Assembly (NCBI RefSeq): GCF_901000735.1
Contig: NC_081543.1
Span: forward strand, 29,844,771 to 29,908,770
Length of the DNA: 64,000 nucleotides
Direction of reading: 5' to 3'
Source of the DNA: Corylus avellana
Taxonomy: Eukaryota; Streptophyta; Magnoliopsida; Fagales; Betulaceae
Below, one piece after another: positions 45,721-57,640 of this stretch. Under the pieces are notes generated by a model, which was given only the letters and a program-made list of their open reading frames with translations, had not been told where the DNA came from and did not search any database. The position numbers and the translations under genes are program-made. Every line of letters starts with the position of its first letter. Within the stretch, counting starts at the first letter, position 1.

Positions 45721-48527
45721 ATGATGTCTAGAAGCGCGTCAGTAGAGGATGCGAAGGTTCCTTTACTGGATGATTGCGGTTCAGCCGTCAGATCAAAAGT
45801 TGGAAAAGATGATGATGATGATCAGGACCAAGATCTGGCACGGAGGGTTTGGATCGAGTCTAAGAAGCTGTGGCACATAGTGGGTCCTGCAATCTTCAGC
45901 CGCCTCGCCTCCTACTCCATGTTGATCATCACCCAAGCCTTTGCCGGCCACTTGGGTGACCTTGAGCTCGCTGCAATTTCCATTGCCAATAATGTTGTCG
46001 TCGGCTTCGACTTTGGCCTCTTGGTATTACTTCAATTTCTCATATATTAATTACATATTGTTAATTTAATTATTATTGATATAATATATGGTTTGTTTAA
46101 TTTATTTATCAGCTGGGAATGGCAAGCGCTTTAGAAACGCTATGTGGGCAAGCTTTTGGGGCAAAAAAGTACCACATGTTGGGTGTATACATGCAGCGAT
46201 CGTGGATCGTTCTTTTCACGTGCTGCGTACTGCTTTTGCCTCTCTATCTCTTTGCCTCTCCGGTGCTGAAGCTGCTGGGACAGCCTTCAGAAGTGGCGGA
46301 GCTATCTGGGCGTGTGACAATGTGGATGATACCGCTTCATTTTAGCTTCGCATTTCAGTTCCCTCTCACGAGATTCTTGCAGAGCCAGCTCAAAACTGCG
46401 GTGACTGCGTGGGTGTCTCTGGCGGCACTTGTGGTCCATGTCATTCTGAGTTGGCTGTTTGTGTTTAGGCTTCAACTTGGAGTTGTTGGAATTGCAGTTA
46501 CTTTGAACTTTTCTTGGTGGGTTCTGGTCTTTGGGCTTCTGGGTTATGCTGTTTGCGGTGGTTGTCCTCTTACATGGACTGGTTTCTCCATTGAAGCATT
46601 TTCTCATCTCTGGGATTTTGTCAAACTTTCAGCTGCTTCCGGACTCATGCTTTGGTATCTCCCTAAACCCTTAATGTTATTGGATATCATATATCCTCCT
46701 ATATATAAATTAAGCATCTACAGTCTACTTGCATTGCTTCCACTTTTCCCTTCATTTCCAAAGCTGATGATCACTGCTAATTACCATTTCTTTTTTATTT
46801 GACATTGTTTCTTTCTAATTCTAATTTGCAGCTTAGAGAATTGGTATTATAGAATACTGATATTGATGACTGGAAATCTACCGAATGCAGAAATTGCCGT
46901 GGATGCTTTGTCCATATGGTAATTAATTAACATCTTTTTATCAATAGCATGATTTATATGTAATTGTAGATTAATGTTAATCTTTCACAACCATTTATCA
47001 CCATTCCAATTTTCAGCCATTTGCTGTCTTGATTGAGGCAGCAAATGTGAGAAAGCTTTGTATGAATAAGTGGGTGGACTCTTCCTAATTTGTCTTGGAC
47101 AAGTAAACCCTATAAGAGCTTTTTCTTATTTATTGTTCAAATTGTTACTAATTCAGTCATTAAAATTGTTAAACATCTCTATTTATTTATCATACTTATT
47201 TTATACTGGCCGAATTCAATTAATTAAAAATAAAACAAAAAATAGTTTATATGAAAGCCACTTAAAACATATCACATATTCACATCAATTAGTATAAAAT
47301 TGATATTACAAATAAGTGTGAAGAGTAACATTATATATATATATATATATATATATCACGTCTAATTTATCATTTCCTTTTTTCTTTTTTTTGTTTGACT
47401 TAACAAAATATATATGAATAAAAGTTTACAAAAATTATTTTCTAAAAGATTAATTTAATTTAATTTGTCCGCTAAATATTATTAGCCCTAAAGTTTTGAA
47501 AAGAATTTGCCTTTCACTTTCAGAAGGATACAATAATGTCTATATATATAAGTGATTCCGTTCACCATATGTATACAGCTGGCCATACTCTCTTATTGTT
47601 GAATAATCTTTAGCTAATGTGTGGACTCATATTATTTGTCTCGTTTGGCAGCATGGCAATAAATGGATGGGAGATGATGATTCCTCTTGCATTCTTTGCC
47701 GCAACCGGGTATTTCTTCTAGCTTCACATTTATTTGCATATATGCCTTTGGTTTCTCCTACTTTATTCATTTATTATATATCAACCTCTTTTTTTTTTCG
47801 GTGGAGCCCATGCCCATTTGGTGAACATCACTGTGCACCTCAACACAATTCCTCACCATATGCTCTAGTTAGCAACTAATTATGAACTCAAATAATAGAG
47901 GCGGTGCATGTCACGGGCAATTGTTAATAATTTGTGCATTTTACAGGAGAGAATTTTAATGAAACTCGCCTACCCAAATGGGATTAGGATCTACTGAAAT
48001 GTTTAAGGAATTTTAGTTTCTGAAATTTCAGATCTAAGCAGTTTATTTTTTATCAAATGGTCATTGTTCTGTCACGTGTTTCACTACTAATAAAATAATG
48101 AATATATAAATGGGATTAGGATTTACTTAAATTCTTAAGGAATTTCAGTTTCTGAAATTTCAGATCTAAGTAGTTCATTTTTCATCTAATAGTTTATATA
48201 TTTATTATTTTATTAGTAGTAAGATACGTGACAGAACAATAATCCTTAGATGAAAAATAGATAGCCTAAATCCAAAATTTTAGAAATTAAAATTTTTCAA
48301 AGAATTTAAGTGGATCCAGATCCATCCGAATGGGTGGACAAATTGTTTAAAATTTGTTAGAAAAAAAAAAAATCTTTTATTATATTTTAATTCAAATTGT
48401 TACCAACATCAACATTGTTAAAGATCAATTACAAAATATTATATATATATATATATATATATTTGTTAAAGATCTCTATGGCGGTCACAAATATAGGATC
48501 AGTACGTGAATTGACTATAGGGATAGG

Positions 48528-48564
<37 letters not shown>

Positions 48565-49966
48565 CCAAAGGGCCCCAGGCACCCAATAATGATTAACGTA
48601 CGACAAAATAAAATGATAATAATGCAACAAGGAAGATGATGATGACGACCAGAATGACGATGACGACGAAGAAGATGATATATAGTAGTTTACAATATTC
48701 AAACGTAAATTAAATTACATGTTCTTTTCCTCTTTTGAGGGCACGAATGAATTTGATTAGATGAGTAGAGAGATGGAGAATTCCAGGTGCATGCACTAAA
48801 GCTTTGAGATCGATAATATAATAATAATAATAATACAGAGTGAGGGTCGCAAATGAGCTTGGAGCTGGCAATGGAAAAGGAGCCAAATTTGCTACGATAG
48901 TGTCGGTGGTAACATCAGTTATAATTGGTCTCTTCTTCTGGTTATTGATTATGATTTTCCACAATGAGTTTGCCTTGATCTTCTCTTCAAGCAAACCTGT
49001 CCTCCAAGAAGTCAACAAGCTTTCAGTCCTCCTAGCCTTCACTATTTTTCTCAATAGTGTTCAGCCAGTTCTCTCTGGTAATTAATGCTTCAATTCTTTC
49101 TTATATATATATGTACATTTTATTTTTTCATTAATATTCTTGAAGCTAGCTATATATATATATAATTTACTTATTTACTTTTGAGCAGGCGTGGCTGTGG
49201 GATCGGGATGGCAATCATATGTTGCCTACATAAACTTAGGTTGCTACTATCTCATTGGGGTGCCTCTCGGATTTTTCATGGGCTGGTTCTTCCATCAAGG
49301 AGTTATGGTGCGTGTGGTTTTATCATATATATATATATATTTCAAGTCACACAAATTAAGCTCGGCTCATTATCAAACTTTGGGCTTATATATATAGCCT
49401 ACTCTATCTCTATGCTACCTAATGGATATCTCATGCATCATTGCGCCACATCCCAATCCCACATCAATTTCAACCTCGTCTAGTCACATACGACTACGAG
49501 AGCTGGAAACAAGATCAAAGAACTTCATTATAAACCCACTAATTAGTTTAAGATAGAGAAATTGTGATTTCAAACCCTTACTCCCACATGCAGTTTTATC
49601 CAATTTTAATTAAAATATTTCACATGTCACGTCTTCCTATATATAATTAAGCTTAAACTTTTGAAATAATTTGAAATTTAACAACATATATATGATAATA
49701 AACTTAATCAGGGAATTTGGGCTGGAATGATTTTTGGTGGGACAGCAGTTCAAACCTTGATATTGACCATCATTACCATACGATGTGACTGGGAAAAAGA
49801 GGTAAAAAAAAAAAATTCCCTCTAACCCTCTAAATTCCTGTGATTTTAATTACTTCTGCTTTCTATATATACAGAATGATGAACTCGTTTTGTTTCCTGT
49901 GCTTTGAAATTGCAGGCAGAGAAAGCTACGACGCACCTAATGAACTGGGCAGCGGACACAAATTAA
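45721..49966 (+). CDS. MATE efflux transporter, DETOXIFICATION 27-like
   Basis: A proton-coupled efflux carrier of the plant DTX family, expected to export small organic compounds across the plasma or vacuolar membrane. The exons are 45721-46023, 46113-46654, 46832-46918, 47652-47708, 48839-49077, 49189-49307, 49712-49801 and 49916-49966. All have GT-AG borders, total 1488 nt and give 495 residues, normal for the family. An acidic N-terminus (DDDDDQDQD) is followed by two MatE repeats. Visible signatures are IVGPAIFSRLASYSM, AFAGHLGDLELAAISIA, LETLCGQAFGAKKYHMLG, LENWYYRILILMTGN, NGWEMMIPLAFFAATG, RVANELGAGNGKGAKFA and SVQPVLSGVAVGSGWQ. The tail is short. Substrate cannot be read from sequence. 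Intron 4 (1.1 kb) contains an inverted-repeat element and microsatellites. The frame is intact. Confidence 0.94.
47945..48350. mobile_element. Inverted-repeat element in MATE intron 4
   Basis: The arm with GTTCTGTCACGTGTTTC (about 48066) and its inverse GATACGTGACAGAACAAT (about 48222) flank a short direct repeat of ATGGGATTAGGATYTACT (47980 and 48112). Non-coding MITE-like insertion. Confidence 0.6.
48530..48563. repeat. TA/GA compound microsatellite in MATE intron 4
   Basis: A TA run followed by GAGAGA repeats. Confidence 0.85.
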
Positions 49967-49967
49967 G

Positions 49968-50000
49968 TAAGAAATGCCTCCTTGGTTGAGGCATTTCTTA
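49968..50000 (+). other. Perfect hairpin just after the MATE stop codon
   Basis: Thirteen-base arms TAAGAAATGCCTC and GAGGCATTTCTTA are separated by a 7-base loop, one base after TAA. The left arm sequence GAAATGCCTCCTTGGT recurs at about 50112. It may influence mRNA stability or 3' processing (inference). Confidence 0.7.
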
Positions 50001-52387
50001 TTGGCATTACATTACATTATGGATTGGATCGATGGGCTCATAGGTTTAGTTTTCTGCCTTGTTTTACAATTCTCCTACTTCCAATATTGGCCTTTGAACT
50101 TTATTGGCATTGAAATGCCTCCTTGGTCCATTACTGAATGAAATTACAAGAGCACTATTGATTGTTTTTAAACTCCCATAGTATTATTCTAAAACATAAA
50201 TCAATCTTCGTCTTTCTATTTTCTTGTAGGCAGCTACCTCGAATAAAGTCAATACTTTAACCAAATTCATTCATCAATTCCATAATTACCATGTAGCTAG
50301 TTCATCACATCCATTTAATTACAATCCCATTACAACAGAAATGATCCAAAATACGATCAGAAAATTAAGTTGTTCATTACATATCTAGCATAATCGAGCT
50401 AGGCAATATTGCGTAATAGGCAGAAAAATCGCGCATAATTTTGACTACAAATATCAGAATCCTAAGTTACTCACATATTGTCGGACGTGATTAAGAGGGG
50501 ATTGAGTTGGACAAACCGGTAAAGATTGCATATTATTTTTTCTTGAAAAGGAAAGTAGCGACCTAGCAGATCAATTATGTTAGTCTAGTTGGGAGCTCAG
50601 CCCTTTAGCAGACCAATCTTCAGCAGATCAATCTATGGATCAATTAAAATTCAAATATTATTAGTACTTATCACCAAACACGACACAAAAGTAGACAATA
50701 ATGCAGCGGTTGTAGTGGATGACATTATGACAAATGACAATGCAGCACCTGCAGATATCAAGCAACTAAAGGGGTGTGTTTTGATAACCTTTTTTATACC
50801 TTTTACCCAAAAAGGAGAAGTGAGGGGAGCTTGTTTTATGCATTATGTTTTGATAACCTCCTTTTGTTTTTTTTTTGTTAGTCCTTTTAAAATTTATCTG
50901 AATTTTAAAAATTATTATTGAATTAAATTTAATAGTAAGCTTAAAGCCATATCAATTTTAAATAGATATAAGAAAGACTTATAACATTACTCATAAATAA
51001 GTGAGAATTTTAAAAGAAAAAATGTTAAGTTTACTACTAAAAAGAGGACAACTTTTAAAAAGGAGCAAAAAAAAAAAAAAAAAAGGGGGTTAAAATTATT
51101 TGACCCGAAAAAGGAATTTTAAAAAAGATTATCAATCATAAGGCAGAGCAACACCATGTTCTACAGCAGTCGCATGATCAAGCATTGATCAAGATAAACC
51201 AAGTATTCAAGCTCTTCAAAGTTCAGATTAGATGTAGGATTAGTGTCCTGCTGTCTTCAAATTGTAAAGTTATTATACTTTTGTATATGAATTGTAAATG
51301 AATACTAGTTTGAGTTATAATAATCCTTGTCAAAATCATTTAAAAAATGTGTTTTTTTTTTTTTTTTTTTCTCTCTCATTTTTGTGTTTATCTTGCGTAT
51401 ATTTTTACTGAATTAATGTGCTCAGTGCACAATTAATTAAAAAGAAAAAAAAGAGGATGCATTTTTCAAACCATTTTTTTAAAAGAGTCTTTTTTTTCCT
51501 TTTTTATTTTTGTTTTGTTTTTAAATTCTCTAGACAAAGTATTAAAGTTGTTGTCGATATCATAGGCTTCATAGCACAGCTTACATCTCAGCTTTAATTT
51601 TAGCGCACGTTTGAGGGAATCGCCTCAGACTCACGCTTTCCCAAAACGACAAAGCAACTCGGCTTATCTTTGTTTATCATGTATGACACGACAGCTCCCG
51701 GAATCCTTGTTTTTTTCGTTTGTTTTGGGCCTTTTGGCCTCGATACGAACAATTTACAATTGTTTGGGCCTGTTCGATACCAAATTTTATTTTTAAACAA
51801 TTTTCAGAATTAAGAACATGAAAGATTAAGGAGGAAAGATTACAGACTAATTTCACAGCAAGAGAATTGTAACCACAACTCTCAACTAACAAAATTTGTT
51901 TATTTATTATTTTAATTTAATTTTCTTTATTAGAATACAAAAGAATACTTAAATATACAAAGAATCCAAACTTTAATTTGACTAACTTTGGGCCAAGAGC
52001 CCATTATTGAATTACAAAATAATACTAATTCTTAAAATTTAAATAAAATAAAAGAAAAAATACACATACTCCCAAATTACAATTCTATTTGTCAATGTCT
52101 CTTTAAAGCAACTAATTGTGTTAATACTCCTCTTAAAATACCAAAATAATGTCAATGTTTCCAATAGCAAAAATACCTTTCATAAAACTAAAATAATTCT
52201 GTAAAAAAATCTCCTACGGAACTTTATAAAACATACACTTTTGTTTATTGAAATGTACGTGGTTTTTATTTTTATTTTTATTTTTATTTTTTTGATAATG
52301 TAATAAACTATTGAAACGTGGTTGATCGCCCATTGGTTCGGACAGTAGGTAGGCAATAATGAAGGCCAGGCCGATGAATGATAGGGA
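50001..52387. other. MATE 3' UTR and intergenic region
   Basis: No further gene is supported. A probable MITE lies at about 50771-51139 (ends GGGGTGTGTTTTGATAACC and GATTATCAATCAT, imperfect inverse). A poly-T tract (51352-51370) and an unassigned less AT-rich patch (51560-51770) follow. Confidence 0.45.
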
Positions 52388-52746
52388 CTCAACTTTTTTG
52401 TCCAACAAAAGTCTAACTTTTGCCTTATTTATTTTTAAAAAATAAAATAAAATAAAAAATGAAAAAAATGTTTAAAGCAACCCTATCTATTTTTTGTCTT
52501 TCTTTTATTTGGTATTTTTTAAAAAATGAAAAATGGTATTTTTTTCATAATAATGTCATTTTTTTTAAGAAAATGTCATTATTATGAAGAAAAATACTAT
52601 TTTTCATTTTAAAAAAAATACTAAATAAAAGAAAGGCAAAAAATAGATAGGGTTGCTTCAAACATTTTTTCCATTTTTCATTTTGGTTTTTTTAGAAAAA
52701 AAATAAAAGGTAAAAGTTAGACTTTTGTTGGGCAAAAAAGTTGGGC
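52388..52746. repeat. Long foldback repeat of about 360 bp
   Basis: Nearly perfect palindrome with arms of about 175 bp centred near 52567. The left arm carries GTCCAACAAAAGTCTAACTT and AAAGCAACCCTATCTATTTT; the right arm carries the inverses (AAAATAGATAGGGTTGCTT, AAGTTAGACTTTTGTTGGGC). There is almost no unpaired loop. Non-coding. Confidence 0.85.
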
Positions 52747-52762
52747 ATTTAGCATTTCTCGT

Positions 52763-53459
52763 AGCTTAATAGGTCAAATGGATTCTCTCCATTTCCTTTG
52801 AAAAGGAGAGGAACCGGCGTGGCAAAACAAGAAGATGTAATAATTTTAAAAAAATTGAAAAGATTTTTACCCTCTTCCCTTGATAGGTATGTGGTTGTAT
52901 GAATAGATTTTTATTTTTATTTTATTTATTTTTACAAGCGTAACACTTTCTCATATCCAAATAGAAACAGAATCCCAAACAACGTTTTAACTTTAAGATT
53001 ATAGCAGCAGATATGTGGAATAAACTATTGTAATGAAATTGAATATTCATTCTTTAATTTGTTTGATAAGGATCTATTCATAAGAATAGTAATTTTGGTG
53101 AAAATCACTAATTTTTTACACATAAAAATATTTATTTTTTTTTAAAATAAAATAGAATTCTCTCTAATTCAAATAAATTAATAAAAAAATATTTTTATCT
53201 TTTTATTTTTTTATTTTTTGAGAAGATAAAAATATAGTTCCAATGTAACTATCTAGATGAATCCTAATTCTAAAAAAATTGATAGGAATAGCTTCCTATC
53301 CTGTCAGATTAAATGATTCGTTTTAGTTTGCCATAAAAGCCCTCAGCCTCTCTATATTCCAGCGGAAGTAAACCGTTCGTGTTCCTCAAACTGCAACTCG
53401 TCCGTCTTCCAACAGGTATCTCTCTCCTTCTCTTCTATCTCTCATCTCTCGCCCTCTCT
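52763..53459. repeat. Duplicated block, second copy, with both empty sites
   Basis: Matches 28750-29073 joined to 39756-40406. It shows the DNA before insertion of the CACTA-like element (junction at about 53086) and before the Tourist MITE (about 53310). Confidence 0.85.
53330..53416 (+). promoter_or_regulatory. Foreign leader upstream of MLF copy 3
   Basis: A leader ending CGTCTTCCAACAG before GTATCTCTCTCC (about 53416) looks like an untranslated exon and donor. Part of it is repeated after about 115 bp (CCGTCTTCCAACCAG before GTATCTC). It replaces the usual MLF promoter and first exon found before copies 1 and 4. The same leader precedes the gap at 40407. Confidence 0.4.
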
Positions 53460-53970
53460 CTCTATTTCTATCTCTGCTCACCCTCTCTGTCTTCCTCAAA
53501 CTGCAATCCGTCTTCCAACCAGGTATCTCTCTCCATCTCTTGTATCTCTCATCTCTCGCCCCCTCACTATTTCTATCTCTCATCCCTCTCTCTCTGTTTT
53601 CCGTTTTTTATTTTGTACTGCAGTTTGTGTTTCTGTTTTTTTTATAAGGGTTTCTGTGATTTACCACGTGAATCCTTGCTGGTCTGTGAAAAAAAAAATA
53701 TTTTGATTATGGGTTTATGAATGGCTGAAAAAAAAAAAGTTCCTACATTTTCCACAACAATTACTGGCGGGACAGTACGTGTCGGACGGTACTGTGTTGC
53801 TAATTCTGGTCCTTTTTGTTGGATTATGTTAGGTTTTCGGTCTTGACGATAGTTGTTTTGAGAAGTTTTCGCTTTTAAAGGGTTTGGGTTGGTGTTTATG
53901 GTTTTGTTTATGAGTGCCTTAGAGCATTCCCAATGGAGGAACCATCTAGGGCTTCTAGTTTCTTGTAGAG

Positions 53971-54344
53971 TGAGAGGCCACGTCGTACACGAAGACCCAC
54001 GTTGTAGAAGTAGACGTGGGAGTAGAGAGAAGTGGGAGAGGAGTTGTCCCATGAGCAGAGGAGGACTGGTGCAAGTATAAAAGCCGTTTGGTCAATTCCT
54101 CTGTTTTCGCTTCATAAAACAGAGTGGGTTGCCGTGGGCTATGTGCATGGCTGTAGTGTATTTGGGTTATGTCTAAATTTAGTGTTCTGTATGTAATGGG
54201 TAGTTGAGTAAAAGTTGTGTGTCGTGTGTTGTAGAATCTCAACTGTGGTTTAATTCCCACCCGGGTGAGTTCTATTGTGTATTGTCATCCTACTTTCATT
54301 GAGTTCTTATCTTATAAATTGACTTCTCTGATTGGGACCCATCA
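53971..54344 (+). mobile_element. Solo LTR in the leader of MLF copy 3
   Basis: Orthologous insertion to 5190-5574. It starts TGAGAGG and ends CCCATCA, with TAGAG at the left and TGGAG at the right. It keeps the TATAAAAG box (about 54076). Confidence 0.72.
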
Positions 54345-55188
54345 TGGAGATTGTAACTTCTAAGGTGGGCATGTCTTGTTTTGTAATCTCTGTTATGCTT
54401 CGTTTGATGGTATTTTTGGTTGGTGAGAAAATTTGAAAGGGTATAATCATACGTTGCTAGCGAAAATTAGAGACATTTTATAGGGGTGAAATTTCTACAC
54501 GCATAACATGTTCTTTTGATATTCCTTGATCTTAATGTATTTTTTAGTTATCTGGTGGACATAACTTGTGTCTATGATTATGGAAACGTCTTATTTTTTG
54601 TTCTGCACTTTTCTGGTTCTTTGGTGATTTTTGAATTTGCATTTGTCGCAACATATATGTCTTCTACCGATTGAAACGTAGATTCTGTGCTTGAGTTTGA
54701 TTTGTTGTTGCATACGGTGATTCATGGATGGTAATATTGATCATCATGGTGTTAGGCTCCTTTTCTTGAGACGTTGATTGAGTGGAACTTAATGTAAAAA
54801 GTTTTGAATCTTTGATGGTTGAGAATCTTTAGTGTAGATCATGCTTGCTATAGTTCCAAAATTTCAATCTTGCTCATCAGTTATAGTGAAACTAGTTCGT
54901 GGAGAAGTTGTTAGGACCACCTGCAGACAACCGGGTGGATTTTGGATTTTTTAGTAGGATAGTTGAAATTTATTTATAATATGCTGTATGATGCTTTAGT
55001 TGTTGGTAAAATATCCTCGTCGATGGTCATTTTGGTAAGAAGTTATCAAACAGAATTTCTAGCCATATTTTTTTGTTGTCATTGTTTGATATAATGGTCG
55101 TCTAATTGGTTCTAATGCTGAATCTCATGGTTGCAGCATATATTTTGCTTTGCATACTAAGCTTTGGCGGGTTCATAGCACTTAGAAA

Positions 55189-56467
55189 ATGCAGGGAGGC
55201 AAAAAAAAAGTTACAAATAAAGAAAAGAAAGAAACGCCTTGGAATCATGGTAGGTCAAGTAGAACTAGTAAAGCTGTTGTGGAGTATCGTGAAGATAAAG
55301 TTGAAGGTAAAGTGCATCTTTTAACTGGTTGTAATGCTATTTTTTTTTTTCCTAAGAACTATATAGGAAAATGGAAAGACCCTCAAAAAGTGCACATCAT
55401 ATTACTAAGTGAACTGCTTCCTACCTTGTGTTTGAAGACCCATTGTAATCCTATGTTTTGATTGTTATTGTTGGGATCCAACCTCAAAAAGTGCTGTACA
55501 TTTTTTCCCCTCTTGCTTGATTGCAGAGAAAAAGAGCAAGCATGAGCAGTACAGAAATGACTACAGCAAGTCGAATGGAATAAAGTTGCAACATCAAGCT
55601 CGCAATTTCACTTTTCACAAGTCCTCTGTCACTTATGGCAATGCCGATGGATCATATATATCTTCATCCACAACTAGAATGACAGGGAGTGATGGAGTAA
55701 GTGATCTTTTAAGGTTGATAACATGTTCAATTTGTAGATTGGTTCTGTTTCTTAATTTGACTTTGTTGTGGAGCAGGCGACCTTCTTAGAAAGCAAAAAA
55801 GCTTATACTGCTACAAGGCAAGGAAAACGCAAAAGCTCTGATACTGCTACAACTACGAGGCAAGTAAAACACAAGATATCTCGGGGACTTGATAATAAGG
55901 TATTTATTGCTTTACTTTTTAGTCTGAGCTTTCTGTGTTATTGGTGTTTTTCTTTGCGATGTTGATATTGTACTTATGATGATGACATATTTTGTAGGGC
56001 CATTCCAATGTGAATAAAGGTATGTAGGCATAGTATATTTTTTGGGGTATATTTTTTTTTTGCACATAAAGGAGAAGTAACCAAAAGCTCTGGATTGGAA
56101 AATTTTCAGGTGAAGCAAATGAGCTTCTTCGATTTGAACAATCATGGAAAGGAAATGATACACGTAGCTGGTCTGAGAATTTTAGTGGCTATGATAATAT
56201 TGGTAGGTGTCTCTTTTGCTATATGCGTTGACAATATTAGTAGGATTTATGATAACATCCATCATTAAAAAATTATGCATTGTGATAGTTGCTTTACAAG
56301 CAATAGAGGTGAAATTTTACAAGGAAAATGTACCTCACATCACACACAACAAAGTTTAGAATGGTTAGAATATTTTTTCTAACTACTTAGCCGTAACACA
56401 CATATCCCGTTGTAACAATTTTACAGATGTCGCCAGGGAGGAATATTACGATGATTATTATCCGTGA
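55189..56467 (+). CDS. MLF-like protein, shortest paralogue (array copy 3)
   Basis: The exons are 55189-55306, 55527-55696, 55777-55899, 55998-56019, 56110-56202 and 56427-56467. They total 567 nt, giving 188 residues with no stop. It starts MQGGKKKVTNKEKKETPW and is 91 codons short of copy 4 at the N-terminus. The core stretch HEQYRNDYSKSNG...SFTFHKS-type is kept as HARNFTFHKSS-like sequence. Exon 3 (123 nt) has about two units of the basic repeat (TATRQGKRKSS, TTTRQVKHK). Exon 4 is reduced to 22 nt exactly as in copy 2, losing 18 codons. The end is FEQSWKGNDTRSWSENF and then an acidic Tyr-rich tail (EEYYDDYYP). The leader and promoter are of foreign origin plus the solo LTR. Retained introns exclude a processed copy. 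Function of the short form is unknown. Confidence 0.75.
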
Positions 56468-57640
56468 GGTTGGCCGGAGGCGTCAACTTTTGAAGTGCTA
56501 ACTTTTGATAAGTCAGTTTTAGATGTTAATTTGCAGCATGTGGCATCTTTTGGAGTTGTATTGTAAAAATGATATGGTTTTAAGTTATGACTTGTGAATA
56601 TCTATGAAATATGGTTTCAGTATTAGTGCTCTGGTATGTTTTATGAGTGAGATTATGGTTTTAAAAAGAAAAAGAACAATTATACTCGGAATCTTCTGCT
56701 GCAAGTGTGGATAAAAGTAGTAGCGATGCATATTCATAAAAGTGAGATATCTTCTTGCCTTTCTTGCCTCTCTCTTACACGTGCTGCCCTCTTCCTTTAC
56801 CAAGAGGTGCTCTCTTCCTTTACCAAGAGCTGCTCTCTCACCTCAGTTATGATTCACACATCTCCTTCAATTTATGGGCAAATTTATGATTCACACATCT
56901 CCTTCAATTTATGGGCAAAGGACAAAGTAGGACTAAATGATGAGATCCATAAATGAAGGGATGGTTCACCACACCAAAGGACTAAAGTGCCTTCAAGTTT
57001 CAATAAAGTTGCCGCATGCTCATTAATGAGCACCAAAAAGTGGTCTTCTCATTTTCACAGCCACAAGAGCTTCCTTCAAAGCTTATAGAAGAAGCTCAAT
57101 GGCAGCAACTTAAGAGACAAAGCCACGTGAGAGAGCAAATAAGTCTGTAAATTAAGATTATTTAAAAGGCATTCATAATGATTGTGGCCGCATTTTAGAT
57201 CTGTGAAATAGGAATACGGTGTTCTCTCATTTATTTTAGATAGAAGAATATTTAATTAATAGTTAAGATCTTTTCATAAATAGGATATTTATTCTATTAA
57301 TAAAAAATTAATAATATATATATATAAAATAAAATTATAAAAAATTAAAGGGTAGCTGGCTACCTCGTCAAATCATCCCAGTTGAGGCCTAGACTGCCCA
57401 TGAGGTTGGTCTGGCCATTAAGCTATCTGTATTTAAAATGGGGTGGTCTAGTTACTTCCTATGGCCAAGATGGGATGATCGGCTACTTCATATTTTTTTT
57501 AAAATTTAAAATATTGTTTTTTTAATTATTTTTTTAGTGGGACATGTATTTTATTTGTGACTTTAGAAATTTTTAGAAAAAATCTCAGCATGAACTGAAT
57601 GATGGAGGAGATGATCATAGTCTTATCAAATACAAGTCAT
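56468..57640. other. 3' flank of MLF copy 3 and repeat-rich stretch
   Basis: Similar to the copy 1 flank up to about 56650. Then comes unique sequence with two short direct duplications (CTCTCTTCCTTTACCAAGAG at about 56788 and 56809; TATGATTCACACATCTCC at about 56847 and 56885). Degenerate GGTGGC-type MITE sequence follows near 57340-57500. No gene. Confidence 0.5.

Noticed and set aside
55189..56467. MLF copies 1-3 as processed pseudogenes
   Set aside because: All introns are kept at the same positions and phases as in copy 4, so they arose by DNA duplication.
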